A program made the position numbers and the translations under genes. The notes beneath the pieces are model-generated. The model was not told where the DNA came from, ran no database searches, and saw only the letters and a list, made by a program, of their open reading frames with translations. A DNA stretch of 34,338 nucleotides. It comes from a virus. This document shows, one piece after another, positions 21,156 to 29,440 of this stretch. The stretch spans positions 1 through 34,338 of IMG/VR virus record IMGVR_UViG_3300025889_000458. One strand, written 5' to 3'. Each line of letters opens with the position of its first letter. The stretch's first letter is position 1.

Positions 21156-21982
21156 TACTCAACCCCACCCTCAAGCCCAATGGTTTGCTGCGGCATAAGC
21201 TCGGCGGTTTCGAGAACATCACTCACCGCCTTAACAGCCTTTGGTGCCAATTCAGACGCGCCCACTAAGAGTGGTCCCGCTACCGCGCCGATTGCCGTTT
21301 CAGCCGCAATCTCAGCGGCGCGTTGCTCTGGCGGCAAAGCAAATCCGGCCTGCTCCTCTACTGCCGCGACAGCGCCCGCCGGTACACCTGTATAAGTCGC
21401 CCCAGCAACACTAGCCGCCTTCTTGGTAGCCATGCTTTTTGCCAGTTCGCGCAACCCAGACTGTACCGCCTTTTGTCCTACAGCCCTTGCCGCAAGCCCA
21501 GCGCCAAATGTTGCAGCCGCGCCCCATGTCGAGGGGTCGGTAAACATCCCGCGAGCCATACGCCATGATCCAGAAAACGTGAAGTCAGGCAGCCTTTCGT
21601 ACTGATCCATCAAGTAAACAAAAGCCTTGGCATTGTCTTTTGAGCCGTTGGAGATTAGCCGGGCCGCCTGCGATACCGCCCCCGGCCTGATCTCGGCCCC
21701 AGCAACTTCGCCAGCAAACGGCTGGGCAAAGTTATAATTAAAGTCAGCAATGATGTTGATCCCATAACGATGCGCGTCGTCGTCGGTGCCATCAAACGGC
21801 TGGCCCTGCATGACCGCGTAAATCTGTTTGGCATAGTTGATGAACTTTGGGTCAAACCGCAACGCCCGCTCGCTAATCTTTTTTTCTTGCGGCTTGTCAG
21901 GCGAAAATCTTTCTGGCGAGAGATTGCCGTAAATCTGGCTTTCAGCCTTTAACTCATACATTTGAGAAAAAGCGTCACTCAT
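21155..21982 (-). CDS. Internal virion protein, hydrophobic Gly/Ala-rich
   Basis: The 275-aa protein has a polar first half (KPQEKKISERALRFDPKFINYAKQIY, DDDAHRYGINIIADFNYNFAQP) and a second half of Gly/Ala-rich segments (GAAATFGAGLAARAVG, AAETAIGAVAGPLLVGASE) able to interact with membranes. It lies between the gp15-position and large gp16-position genes with TAATG junctions on both sides. It may be a split-off part of the ejection machine. No enzyme motif is seen. Confidence 0.6.
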   Translation of the reverse strand: MSDAFSQMYELKAESQIYGNLSPERFSPDKPQEKKISERALRFDPKFINYAKQIYAVMQGQPFDGTDDDAHRYGINIIADFNYNFAQPFAGEVAGAEIRPGAVSQAARLISNGSKDNAKAFVYLMDQYERLPDFTFSGSWRMARGMFTDPSTWGAAATFGAGLAARAVGQKAVQSGLRELAKSMATKKAASVAGATYTGVPAGAVAAVEEQAGFALPPEQRAAEIAAETAIGAVAGPLLVGASELAPKAVKAVSDVLETAELMPQQTIGLEGGVE

Positions 21983-23673
21983 TAGTCCAAACTCCTAACG
22001 CCATGTGCAGCAAGCCGTTTGTAAGACTCAACAACACTGGAAAACGCCCTATTAGCTTGACTCTTGTCGCTCAGTTTTTTGTAGAACTCACTGCTTTTAA
22101 TTTGATTGATTTTTGTTAGCAGCAACTCAACGCTGTCAAAAGAAAGAACCACGTCGGCGGTAAAGTCGATTCCCTGGTCGTTCCAGCCATCAACATCTTG
22201 CGATAGAAGTGCAAATGCGCGGCGCATGTCGTCCTGGGCTCCTTGTATTTCCGCGTCTACGATCACGGTTCCTCTAAGTTCAAATGGCGACACGCCCTGC
22301 CTGAGCGCTTCTTCTGTTAGTTGAATTGCCTCATTAGCAATAGCGAGCGACTGTTTATCTTGAGGAATTTGGCGGCTTGACCGGATGATTGGGGTAACTA
22401 CAGCCACGGCCTGATTGTAAGTATCAGACGTAACAGTCCTGAGTTTATCGTACAGGTCATTCTGATCTTGAACATTGATGCTCATAGCCGTGAAGGCTGC
22501 GTCTAACTCGGATCGCTTTGTTATTTCACCCCTTAGAATGCGTTGCTCGACTTCGTAAAAGTGGTCCTTATTGCTTGGGGTTAAGCGGCCATCGCGAGCG
22601 CCTTCATATACGGATGGATTATATAGACCCAGGGAGTTGAAATAATCCAACTCCCGAAGGAGGGCATCGCGTCCCGGATCACTCGGGTCCATAACGCTTA
22701 ATATTGAAGCCACACTAGTTGCCCTGTTTTTAAATACCTCATCCTGTTCTGCTTCTTGCCGCTGTTCGTCAGTGTGACGGTTGTCTCTAATAGTCCTGAC
22801 GCGCCGTATTACATCTTCCTGTTCAGCGGTTGACAGTTTCTTCCAAATCCATGAAAGCTCCCCGAAGCCGCCGCTTTGCTCATCGGTGCTAGAAAGATTT
22901 TTTAAGGCGTATCCAACTAGAGCGCCCGTAGCCGCCGTTGAATCTGCCGCCTCAAAGTCTGACTGAGCCTTGCCTGCAATGTCCTTATCGCCAGTAGTCA
23001 AGGCAATGTCCAGATGGCTTCTGTTTATCGCCGCCGCAATAACATTATAATCGTTCTCCCCTGCGGTGCTATAAGCAGCCCCCAATACATTTGGTAGGTT
23101 CGACCTGCTAGTGTCGTAGTCTTTTACTAACTCGCGTTGCTGCGCCTTAAACACCTCCTGAGTGGCAAGTTTAAATGTAGACGCCGCAACTGTTGAAATG
23201 GTTGCGCGATACTGCGATGCAAGGCGCGGGTCAATCTCTGCCAAAACAGAAGAGTGACCATCCATGACGCCGTTAATCGTTGTCTTGAGGGAGTCAAGAT
23301 CAACAGGCTGCCCGGCTGCAACAGCGCCGTTAATTACGGCCATCTGGCTTCTTGCCTCGCCCTCTAGCTGGGCTTGCAACTTTTGACCAATCGTTGCGCG
23401 AGAAGCAGCGCCAAAGATAGTCGTCGGATCGCCTACAATCTCGTCAATATCTCTGTCTTGCGCGATTGCATCTTGGATTTGCTCAACCGTAATTGGTTTA
23501 TCAAAGCCATACTGAGCGCCAGCGATCTGCGCCCTTTCCGCAGCTTCCTTAAAGGCAAAGCCGCTCATGCGGTCGAGCGCATTGCTAAGGGAGCCATAGG
23601 CTTGTGCCCTAGCCGCCCCAGCAGACGCATAGTCCGCATTTGGACCAGGAATAAGTGTAGGACGCCTAGCCAT
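21982..23673 (-). CDS. Internal virion protein, gp15 position
   Basis: I chose ATG 23673 (MARRPTLIPG), with AAGGA upstream and an 8-base overlap; a GTG at 23697 is the alternative. The 563-aa protein is helical and polar, with SLSNALDRMSGFAFKEAAERAQIAGAQYGF near the start and long helices (VIRRVRTIRDNRHTDEQRQEAEQDEV). This resembles other podovirus internal core proteins that form the ejection channel. The assignment is from order (14, 15, 16) and composition, not from motifs. Confidence 0.6.
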   Translation of the reverse strand: MARRPTLIPGPNADYASAGAARAQAYGSLSNALDRMSGFAFKEAAERAQIAGAQYGFDKPITVEQIQDAIAQDRDIDEIVGDPTTIFGAASRATIGQKLQAQLEGEARSQMAVINGAVAAGQPVDLDSLKTTINGVMDGHSSVLAEIDPRLASQYRATISTVAASTFKLATQEVFKAQQRELVKDYDTSRSNLPNVLGAAYSTAGENDYNVIAAAINRSHLDIALTTGDKDIAGKAQSDFEAADSTAATGALVGYALKNLSSTDEQSGGFGELSWIWKKLSTAEQEDVIRRVRTIRDNRHTDEQRQEAEQDEVFKNRATSVASILSVMDPSDPGRDALLRELDYFNSLGLYNPSVYEGARDGRLTPSNKDHFYEVEQRILRGEITKRSELDAAFTAMSINVQDQNDLYDKLRTVTSDTYNQAVAVVTPIIRSSRQIPQDKQSLAIANEAIQLTEEALRQGVSPFELRGTVIVDAEIQGAQDDMRRAFALLSQDVDGWNDQGIDFTADVVLSFDSVELLLTKINQIKSSEFYKKLSDKSQANRAFSSVVESYKRLAAHGVRSLD

Positions 23674-24139
23674 TAGCGGTTTCCTTCGGGGGGCCACCTA
23701 TTTTTCTGTATGTTAGGGCAGCCTGTCCAAGCGTTGCGGCAGCGCCAAATATGCCAGACCTTTTGGCTTGAGCGGCGCTGTCAAGCAACAGGCCAGACCG
23801 TAATGAGCCGCCCTCTCTGGCGATGATTTGGTTGTCTTGCAAAATCCTGTAATCAATAGCCGCTTCTCTCTCTGCTATTTCAGATAGCTGCTTGTACGAC
23901 CCACTAAACGGGTCCAGCCCGCCAGCCCCCGCGCGAGCGACTAGAGCGCCTTGTTGAGCGTTGAGAGCTTTAAGCCTATCTACTGCTGCCTGCCTGTATT
24001 GCAATGCCTCACCGCGAGCCTTTACTTCTTCAAGTGCTGACTGTCGCGCCAAGCCCACCGCTTGCGCCCTACCAGCCCGAATCTGGCTGTAGGCGCTGGC
24101 GGCTGAAAGAGCGATTCCAATCGCCGGTAGTGCTGCCAT
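23666..24139 (-). CDS. Internal virion protein, gp14-like
   Basis: The 157-aa protein starts with a hydrophobic helix (MAALPAIGIALSAASAYSQI) and continues with RQSALEEVKARGEALQYRQAAVDRLKALNAQQGALVARAGAGG and DPFSGS, typical of T7 gp14-like core proteins. In T7, gp14 forms the outer-membrane part of the ejection channel. ATG 24139 overlaps the tail tubular B stop (TAATG). Confidence 0.75.
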   Translation of the reverse strand: MAALPAIGIALSAASAYSQIRAGRAQAVGLARQSALEEVKARGEALQYRQAAVDRLKALNAQQGALVARAGAGGLDPFSGSYKQLSEIAEREAAIDYRILQDNQIIAREGGSLRSGLLLDSAAQAKRSGIFGAAATLGQAALTYRKIGGPPKETANG

Positions 24140-26346
24140 TACTGCCCCGCGCTAACTTTGTAGTCGATGCCAAGCAAGTTCATCTTGAGTGGCACCGTCT
24201 GGCCAATAGTGATTTGCCCATTATAGTTGTAACCGAGAATGCCGTTCAGCGTTTTGATCCCGGTGTATTCGGCAACGTCATCGTCAAGAATGCCAGTCCC
24301 GAACCGGCGGAAGGAAACTTCCTTATTGTTAATGGTCATCGCCTGAGTTTCGTAGACCTCGGCATTAACCTCAAAGATGCGCTTCTTGAAGCCCCGCAGC
24401 GAACCACTTGATAGATTCGGCTCAACCGGCAACGTCACAATGGACGGCGTAAAGTTCAATCCAACCTGATAACTGGTCGTTGCGGTCTGTGCGAATGTTA
24501 TGGTGTAGGGCGAAGCAGGAACCGTTTGATCCGGCTCAACGACGCCATCGCGGATGATTTTGACTGACTCAGCTTCAAGGTGAGCCATTGCCACAGACGA
24601 TGCAGCGCCACCAGTTTTGGCGCAATCCAAGAGCGTGTCGCTGTCAAATACCTCAACATAATAGACATCCGCGCTGTTTACGTTTCGCTTAACAACAACA
24701 TAGATGTCAGTCACATCCACGCCAACATTCAAAAACGTCCCGTCCGTAGTCCATTCACTCGGCGCAATGACGTTCTGCGAGCGAAGAAGCGTGTAGCAAG
24801 CGATGCTGCCGTCGTCGTCATTGACGATTAGGAGCCTGTCGCCCTCATCAGTTCGCGTGCTTACCCGCACGGCCATCTCACCAGGAGACTTCAGGAGATG
24901 AGAGGAAAGCAAAGAAATCTTTGCAGACGTATATGCGTTAGAAACGTCTGCATACTCAAAGTCCTGCAACGACCGGCCCTGCCGCTGAATGAACAGGGAT
25001 GCGCCGTCAATGTTTTGGATGCGAATGCCGGGCTTTGCGCCGTAAGAACTTTGCTGCTTGATAATAAGGGTTTCTGGGGTGATCGGCTCGTCTAGCGCCT
25101 GCGGCACATAGAACTCACCTCCCGTAGTAAAAATCTGAAGGTGACGCCCTGAGTAGATGTCTACGATTGCATTGAAGGTGCCGGTATCTAGCGTTGCCTC
25201 GACACCATCATCAGCAAGAGCCTCGCCCTTGGAGAAGTTAAAAAAGTCGCCTACGCGCGATCCCCAAATGGTAGATGGACGAGACTTGCTGCCGCCGAAG
25301 TAAAGTCGCCCCTCGTGAAATACCACGCTGCGCGGCCAGCCCCTTGTCGATGACCACACATCCTCGTAGCCATGCTCAATAAAAAAGTTGCCAGAAGAAA
25401 TGGTTGCAGTGTCAAAAAACGGAGTCTCTGTGTATGCTTTTACGGATGTGTCACTAACGTATTCAACAATGCGAGCGCGACCAAAGCCGTTGCTTTGCAC
25501 GACATACTCACCAACGGCAGCCGCCTTGAATGCCTTTACTTCGTAGTTAGAGGTGTTGTCAGGCGCGGTGTCCCACGCGGGCTCCACTGTGAGAACCTTT
25601 GTTGAGGCAACGTAATCCTCAACGTGTCGCGTCTGCCCCGACCATGTGCCGCTCGTAATCTCGATAAACATTCCATTTGGCTCGTCGTCAGACGTAAAGC
25701 TACTCGCCGCCTTCAGGGTTATCGTATTGCTTGAGCCAGCCTGAGCCGTGCCTGTATCGGTAGTGACCCCAGATGCAGTAAGAGTAATATTTCCTGACGT
25801 GGCGCTTGGGGTGATGTCGTAAGTGGTAAAATGGGTATCAACAGAGAACGCATACTGAGGAAGAAATTCAAAGCTAATCGTTGTGGCTGTCCAGGTGGAG
25901 TCAGACACGCCCCTGACGATCTTTACTGGCTCTAGGTCTTCGTGAGCAATAACGAGCGTATCCGCGCTCTGCACCCAATTCAGTTCAGGCAAGATGCCAG
26001 AAGTAACGGCGGCAATAGTTAGGTAGTCATTGCCTGAGCCATTGATGTTCGTTACTTGCGCCGAGTTCTTAAATACATACATCTTGCCCGGCGTAAAAAC
26101 GAGCATGTAACTATCGTCAACGCTGAACTCAAAAGGAACCATGCGAACAGCGGTCCCAGCCCCACTGTCAAGAGTAGCAATGTATTTAGTGCCATCCCTG
26201 CGCCGTGCGCCACCCTGCGGCTGAATGCTGACATTCGTCGCAGACGAGAGTCCCGAGCGGTATTGCGCGATATCAGTCCTTGCACGCAGTTTTGGGTCAA
26301 GCTCGCCAGACGTAAAATCATTCTGTATTTGAATGATTCGGCTCAT
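24139..26346 (-). CDS. Tail tubular protein B (nozzle, T7 gp12-like)
   Basis: The 735-aa protein opens with the family signature IIQIQNDFTSGELDPKLRARTDIAQYRSGL and GGARRRDGTKYIATL, then a WSSTRGWPRSVVFHEGRLYFGG block found in T7-like nozzle proteins. Much of the rest is beta structure (GNITLTASGV, NTITLKAASSFTSDDEP). It should form the tip of the short tail and contact the fibres. ATGA overlap with tail tubular A. The length fits the family. Confidence 0.92.
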   Translation of the reverse strand: MSRIIQIQNDFTSGELDPKLRARTDIAQYRSGLSSATNVSIQPQGGARRRDGTKYIATLDSGAGTAVRMVPFEFSVDDSYMLVFTPGKMYVFKNSAQVTNINGSGNDYLTIAAVTSGILPELNWVQSADTLVIAHEDLEPVKIVRGVSDSTWTATTISFEFLPQYAFSVDTHFTTYDITPSATSGNITLTASGVTTDTGTAQAGSSNTITLKAASSFTSDDEPNGMFIEITSGTWSGQTRHVEDYVASTKVLTVEPAWDTAPDNTSNYEVKAFKAAAVGEYVVQSNGFGRARIVEYVSDTSVKAYTETPFFDTATISSGNFFIEHGYEDVWSSTRGWPRSVVFHEGRLYFGGSKSRPSTIWGSRVGDFFNFSKGEALADDGVEATLDTGTFNAIVDIYSGRHLQIFTTGGEFYVPQALDEPITPETLIIKQQSSYGAKPGIRIQNIDGASLFIQRQGRSLQDFEYADVSNAYTSAKISLLSSHLLKSPGEMAVRVSTRTDEGDRLLIVNDDDGSIACYTLLRSQNVIAPSEWTTDGTFLNVGVDVTDIYVVVKRNVNSADVYYVEVFDSDTLLDCAKTGGAASSVAMAHLEAESVKIIRDGVVEPDQTVPASPYTITFAQTATTSYQVGLNFTPSIVTLPVEPNLSSGSLRGFKKRIFEVNAEVYETQAMTINNKEVSFRRFGTGILDDDVAEYTGIKTLNGILGYNYNGQITIGQTVPLKMNLLGIDYKVSAGQ

Positions 26347-26957
26347 CCGCGAACATCCGTGAGCGGGAAGTCCATGATGTTCTGCGGCGGGCGATCAACG
26401 CCATCAATGTTCATCGAAACCCTAGCAAGGCCGCCCCGCATGTTTTCGGACGGCAGGCCATAAGCGAGTCTGTGGTAGTAGTCCGCCTTAGTGATCTGAT
26501 CCGTAATCGGCTCCGCAAAAGACGCGGCGAGAGCGTGCTTTAGGTAATTAACAAAATATGCCGGGAACAAGGATGGGTCCACGGTGTACTGATAGTCGAT
26601 CCAAACGCTTTCGTAGTTGGCGTACAGCGCGGTCCCGTAAATATCGAAGTCGTTTACAGGCGTCCCACCGGCTGAACTGGTGATGAACACAGCCTTTGGA
26701 TTTCCAAGGATATCGCCCGGAAGTTGGTACTTGTATCGCCATTCTGTGACAGGCGTGTCTACAAGCCGCGCAAGCTGAACCTTCTTGATCGACCAGCTAT
26801 ACGGGTACTGCATCAACAAAGTGTCCTGAATGTCGTCGTAGAGGCGGTCGGCTACCTGGGCCTCGTCCGTGCCTTCTGAAAAACTTGATAATGCAGAAGC
26901 GCCCAGCATGATGAGCGCGTCAGAACAAATGCTAAGTTTGGTGTCGCCAGCGGCCAT
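26343..26957 (-). CDS. Tail tubular protein A (adaptor, T7 gp11-like)
   Basis: The 204-aa protein has the family start KLSICSDALIMLGASALSSFSEGTDEAQVADRLYDDIQDTLLMQYPYSWSIK, then a W-YKY-LP-D block (EWRYKYQLPGDILG) and VNYLKHALAASFAEPIT. It forms the ring between portal and nozzle. ATG 26957 is 84 bases past the capsid-side small gene, after a strong hairpin terminator, so some transcripts may end just upstream. Confidence 0.9.
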   Translation of the reverse strand: MAAGDTKLSICSDALIMLGASALSSFSEGTDEAQVADRLYDDIQDTLLMQYPYSWSIKKVQLARLVDTPVTEWRYKYQLPGDILGNPKAVFITSSAGGTPVNDFDIYGTALYANYESVWIDYQYTVDPSLFPAYFVNYLKHALAASFAEPITDQITKADYYHRLAYGLPSENMRGGLARVSMNIDGVDRPPQNIMDFPLTDVRG

Positions 26958-27011
26958 CGCGCCTAACCCCGATCATGCCTACGGCAGCGCCGTAACGCGC
27001 CAAAGAAGAAC

Positions 27012-27035
27012 TGGGGCTGGCGAAAGCCAGCCCCA
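27012..27035 (-). terminator. Hairpin between capsid-accessory gene and tail tubular A
   Basis: TGGGGCTGGC pairs over ten bases with GCCAGCCCCA around GAAA (TTTC when read leftward). Read leftward it is followed by AGTTCTTCTTT, a weak T tail. It probably lowers transcription from the abundant capsid genes into the tail genes. Confidence 0.6.
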
Positions 27036-27041
27036 ATCCAA

Positions 27042-27320
27042 TTAGTCACCATCCGTGGCGGCCAGCGTAGTACCGTCCGCAACGTCAACAACTCCACCGC
27101 TGTTCGAGAGAACTTGCGTGAGAGTGCTAACGCGGGTGCCACCAGTCGAGGTTACGCAATAGATCAGATCGCCCACGGCAAGCGTGTCCGAAATGTCATT
27201 GAAGTAGCCAGCGGTGTTGACATCCGCAATGGTGTCCGCCGTCTGATATGTGTAGATCGACGGAGCGTTGCCCTTTTTAGAAGAAGAGACAACGCCAAGT
27301 CCCGAAGCTGAGAAAGCCAT
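27042..27320 (-). CDS. Small virion protein next to capsid (possible decoration protein)
   Basis: The 92-aa protein starts MAFSASGLGVVSSSKKGNAP and continues IYTYQTADTIADVNTAGYFNDISDTLAVGDLIYCV, a pattern I recall in small structural proteins encoded beside podovirus capsid genes. It is beta-rich and followed by a terminator hairpin. GGAG precedes ATG 27320. The role as decoration or head-completion protein is inferred from position. Confidence 0.65.
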   Translation of the reverse strand: MAFSASGLGVVSSSKKGNAPSIYTYQTADTIADVNTAGYFNDISDTLAVGDLIYCVTSTGGTRVSTLTQVLSNSGGVVDVADGTTLAATDGD

Positions 27321-27331
27321 GCTCTTACTCC

Positions 27332-28165
27332 TTATTCGGTGCTGCTGATTTTGACGATGCCTTCATCGTCAATGGCGATGGCCCCAGCGGAGAACATCGA
27401 AGAAACGAGGAACGACGTCTTTTCGGGGACGTAGTTGATCTCGCTCTTCTGGTTCATGCTGATACCAAGGCCAACAGCATCACGGTGGAACGCAAAGCTG
27501 GTGCGGGTGGACGGAAGCGGCAGGCCGCCTTCGTCACGATCACCAAGCATGATGAACTTAAAATTCAGGAACTCATCGAGCTCACCGCGAGATAAGCTCT
27601 TGACAGTAGAGAAATCGCTCGAAGTAAGTTCCGTTTCGTCCAGCAACGCCGAAAGACCATTAGCATGAATAACCATGCAGCGGCCTTCCTGCGGCACGTT
27701 TTTGGCGTCAAGAGCCTTCTTGGCCGCCAACAGCTTCGCGAGGTTGAGGTTCGTGGCCGTACCACCGACGTTGGTGTCAACAGTCGAGGGCGATGAAGCC
27801 GCATTCAGGGCGTCGATAACAAGCTGGTCCATACGACGACCAATAGCATTGCCAACAACCTGAACAAGCTCACGACGCTCGTCGAAGTTCACCTTCGCCT
27901 GATGGAAGATATCGCTGTACTCGGCGGCGATATAATCCGACATGCTCGCCGTAACCTGAGAGTAGGTCACGTTGAGCGGGGTCACGTCCGTTTGGGGGAC
28001 GCGAACCGTAGCGGTGCCCTTCCCGATTTTCGGGAACTTCACCTGATTGCCTTCGACATTTGTCCGTTCGCGGGTCACACCGGCAAGGGCGCGAGAAGCC
28101 TGATAAGCCTGCTTGACCTCGGCATCGAACAACTGAACGTAGGCGGAAGAAATGCCAACAGCCAT
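27332..28165 (-). CDS. Major capsid protein
   Basis: I chose ATG 28165 (MAVGISSAYVQLFDAEVKQAYQ), with GGAG eight bases upstream; a TTG start at 28204 would add 13 unlikely residues. The 277-aa product has capsid-type features: FDAEVKQAYQASRAL, then KFPKIGKGTATVRVPQTDVTP, a DYIAAEYSDIFHQAKVNFDERRELV spine helix, and GLSALLDETELTSSDFSTVKSLSRGELDEFLNFKF near the C-terminal third, as in T7-gp10-like and pelagiphage-type coat proteins (HK97 fold). It lies beside the scaffold gene. The gene is insulated by terminators on both sides. Confidence 0.88.
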   Translation of the reverse strand: MAVGISSAYVQLFDAEVKQAYQASRALAGVTRERTNVEGNQVKFPKIGKGTATVRVPQTDVTPLNVTYSQVTASMSDYIAAEYSDIFHQAKVNFDERRELVQVVGNAIGRRMDQLVIDALNAASSPSTVDTNVGGTATNLNLAKLLAAKKALDAKNVPQEGRCMVIHANGLSALLDETELTSSDFSTVKSLSRGELDEFLNFKFIMLGDRDEGGLPLPSTRTSFAFHRDAVGLGISMNQKSEINYVPEKTSFLVSSMFSAGAIAIDDEGIVKISSTE

Positions 28166-28298
28166 TTCAATCTCCATTTCAGTTAGTTGAAAATTAAATG
28201 CCAATCCGCCTAGCAGTTATCCTCACGGGCTGCGGCTTGGGTGGTTTCGCGCCTCACCCCAGGGCGGTTCTGCGGGCCTTTCGGTTGTCCGCAAATAA

Positions 28299-28327
28299 CA
28301 TATAATAAAAAAGGGAGCGCAAGTAAA
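28299..28327 (-). promoter_or_regulatory. Possible capsid promoter overlapping the terminator
   Basis: Read leftward, TTTACT (28327-28322) and TATATG (28304-28299) are 17 bases apart, each four of six to consensus. It would allow separate capsid transcription after the terminator. The first element falls in the hairpin loop. Weak evidence. Confidence 0.25.
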
Positions 28328-28342
28328 CACCAGGCTCCCTTT
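28304..28342 (-). terminator. Rho-independent terminator after scaffold gene
   Basis: AAAGGGAGC (28310-28318) pairs with GCTCCCTTT (28334-28342) around a 15-base loop. Read leftward the stem runs into TTTTTTATTATA, a good T tail. It ends 22 bases before the scaffold stop. The remaining leader to the capsid start (28166-28303) holds no gene but has GC-rich inverted segments such as TGCGG...CCGCA. Confidence 0.75.
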
Positions 28343-28363
28343 AAGTAAATATGAAGAAAAGGT

Positions 28364-29164
28364 TCAGACCGGGCTGTAGTCCTCTTTCCCGTATACTTGC
28401 TCGAACATACTTTCAACTTTCCTTCTATAAGAAGGATCGCTCTGATACTCGGGCTTCCCGACCATCGCAAAAAGCTCTTCTTTAGACGGGGCGTCGTTTG
28501 TGGGAGACACATCGACCGGAACCGACCTGTCACCGTAGTAGGAACGGATTTTCTGCAAAGCCCTTAGCCCCTGGGCGGTGCCACCCATGATTTTAAACTC
28601 CTCAAAATCGGCCTCACTCCACACGCCCTTGCTAACCAAGCTCTGCCCCCATTGAGACATCGACTTAATTACAGCGTCGGCATTTGGTCCGAGAGCCTTG
28701 TATTCTTCATCGTAGGAAAGCCTAGCCTGTTCCTGCTCTCCCCCAGCAATCTCGATGAACTTAGCCGCAAGCTGATCGAAAGCATCTTGGCTAATGTTGT
28801 TTTCCTTGGCCCAGTCTTTGTAGCTGTTATACAGCGGGTCATCGGCGGGTATCTCAGCTTGTTGAAAAACCGCCTCGTCATAAGCATCCGGGGCTTTGTG
28901 CTTGCCCTGAGATAGCTTTTTTTCAAGATCGCGATATGACTTGGTTAGGCTCTCAACGTCAGGGCCATCTTCGGACCAGAACTTTTCTGGGAACCACTCT
29001 GGACGCTCGGCAGGCTTCGCCTCTTCCGTCGTTTCTGCGTCGGCCTTGGCTTCGTCTAAACGAGGGTCGCTGCCCTCTAGGTGCGTAATCGACTCTTCTT
29101 GCTGCTGGTTATCGTCGTCACCCTGCGGGGCGGCTTCGGCCAACAAACCTTCAGTCTCGCTCAT
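28364..29164 (-). CDS. Capsid scaffolding protein
   Basis: The 266-aa protein is highly acidic with a disordered start (EAAPQGDDDNQQQEESITHLE), then EWFPEKFWSEDGPDVESLTKSYRDLEKKLSQ, a segment common in podovirus scaffolds (PEKF---G---L--SY-ELE). The C-terminal region is helical (EELFAMVGKPEYQSDPSYRRKVESMFEQ). Position between portal-side Bbp19-like gene and capsid also fits. Scaffold guides capsid assembly and leaves before DNA packaging. TAATG overlap with the next gene upstream. Confidence 0.85.
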   Translation of the reverse strand: MSETEGLLAEAAPQGDDDNQQQEESITHLEGSDPRLDEAKADAETTEEAKPAERPEWFPEKFWSEDGPDVESLTKSYRDLEKKLSQGKHKAPDAYDEAVFQQAEIPADDPLYNSYKDWAKENNISQDAFDQLAAKFIEIAGGEQEQARLSYDEEYKALGPNADAVIKSMSQWGQSLVSKGVWSEADFEEFKIMGGTAQGLRALQKIRSYYGDRSVPVDVSPTNDAPSKEELFAMVGKPEYQSDPSYRRKVESMFEQVYGKEDYSPV

Positions 29165-29433
29165 TACTCGCTTGCCTTTTCTATTCGCCGCTCAATTTCG
29201 CGGACTATGGAGTTTTGCCCCTCTCGCGCATAGCCGTGCGAAGCATCTTCGCCGGGATACCAAGTGGGCTGCTCAATCGTCAGCGATCTAAGGTGGGCCA
29301 AAACCTTTTGGCCGTCGTCGCTGCCGAATACACGCAAGTACAGACGATTTGTGTCGTCCTGATCCTGCTTAGTAGTTTTGGTAAGTTCCGGCTGGAATTG
29401 CCGTAGTCCGTCCCATCCTTCGACGGTTTGCAT
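29164..29433 (-). CDS. Bbp19-like phage protein
   Basis: The 89-aa protein has RVFGSDDGQKVLAHLRSLTIEQPTW and EDASHGYAREGQNSIVREIERRIE, which match the Bbp19-like domain first noted in Bordetella phage BPP-1. In that phage it also lies between portal and capsid genes. ATG 29433 is preferred over TTG 29436. Function unknown; head assembly is likely from position. Confidence 0.8.
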   Translation of the reverse strand: MQTVEGWDGLRQFQPELTKTTKQDQDDTNRLYLRVFGSDDGQKVLAHLRSLTIEQPTWYPGEDASHGYAREGQNSIVREIERRIEKASE

Positions 29434-29440
29434 CAATCAC

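Noticed and set aside
28205-28295. GC-rich folded stretch checked as tRNA
   Set aside because: No acceptor/T-arm pairing or T-loop consensus on either strand; no tRNA found elsewhere either.
28210-28533. 107-aa leftward frame across the scaffold end and terminator
   Set aside because: Runs through the terminator and overlaps the scaffold C-terminus; unlikely composition.
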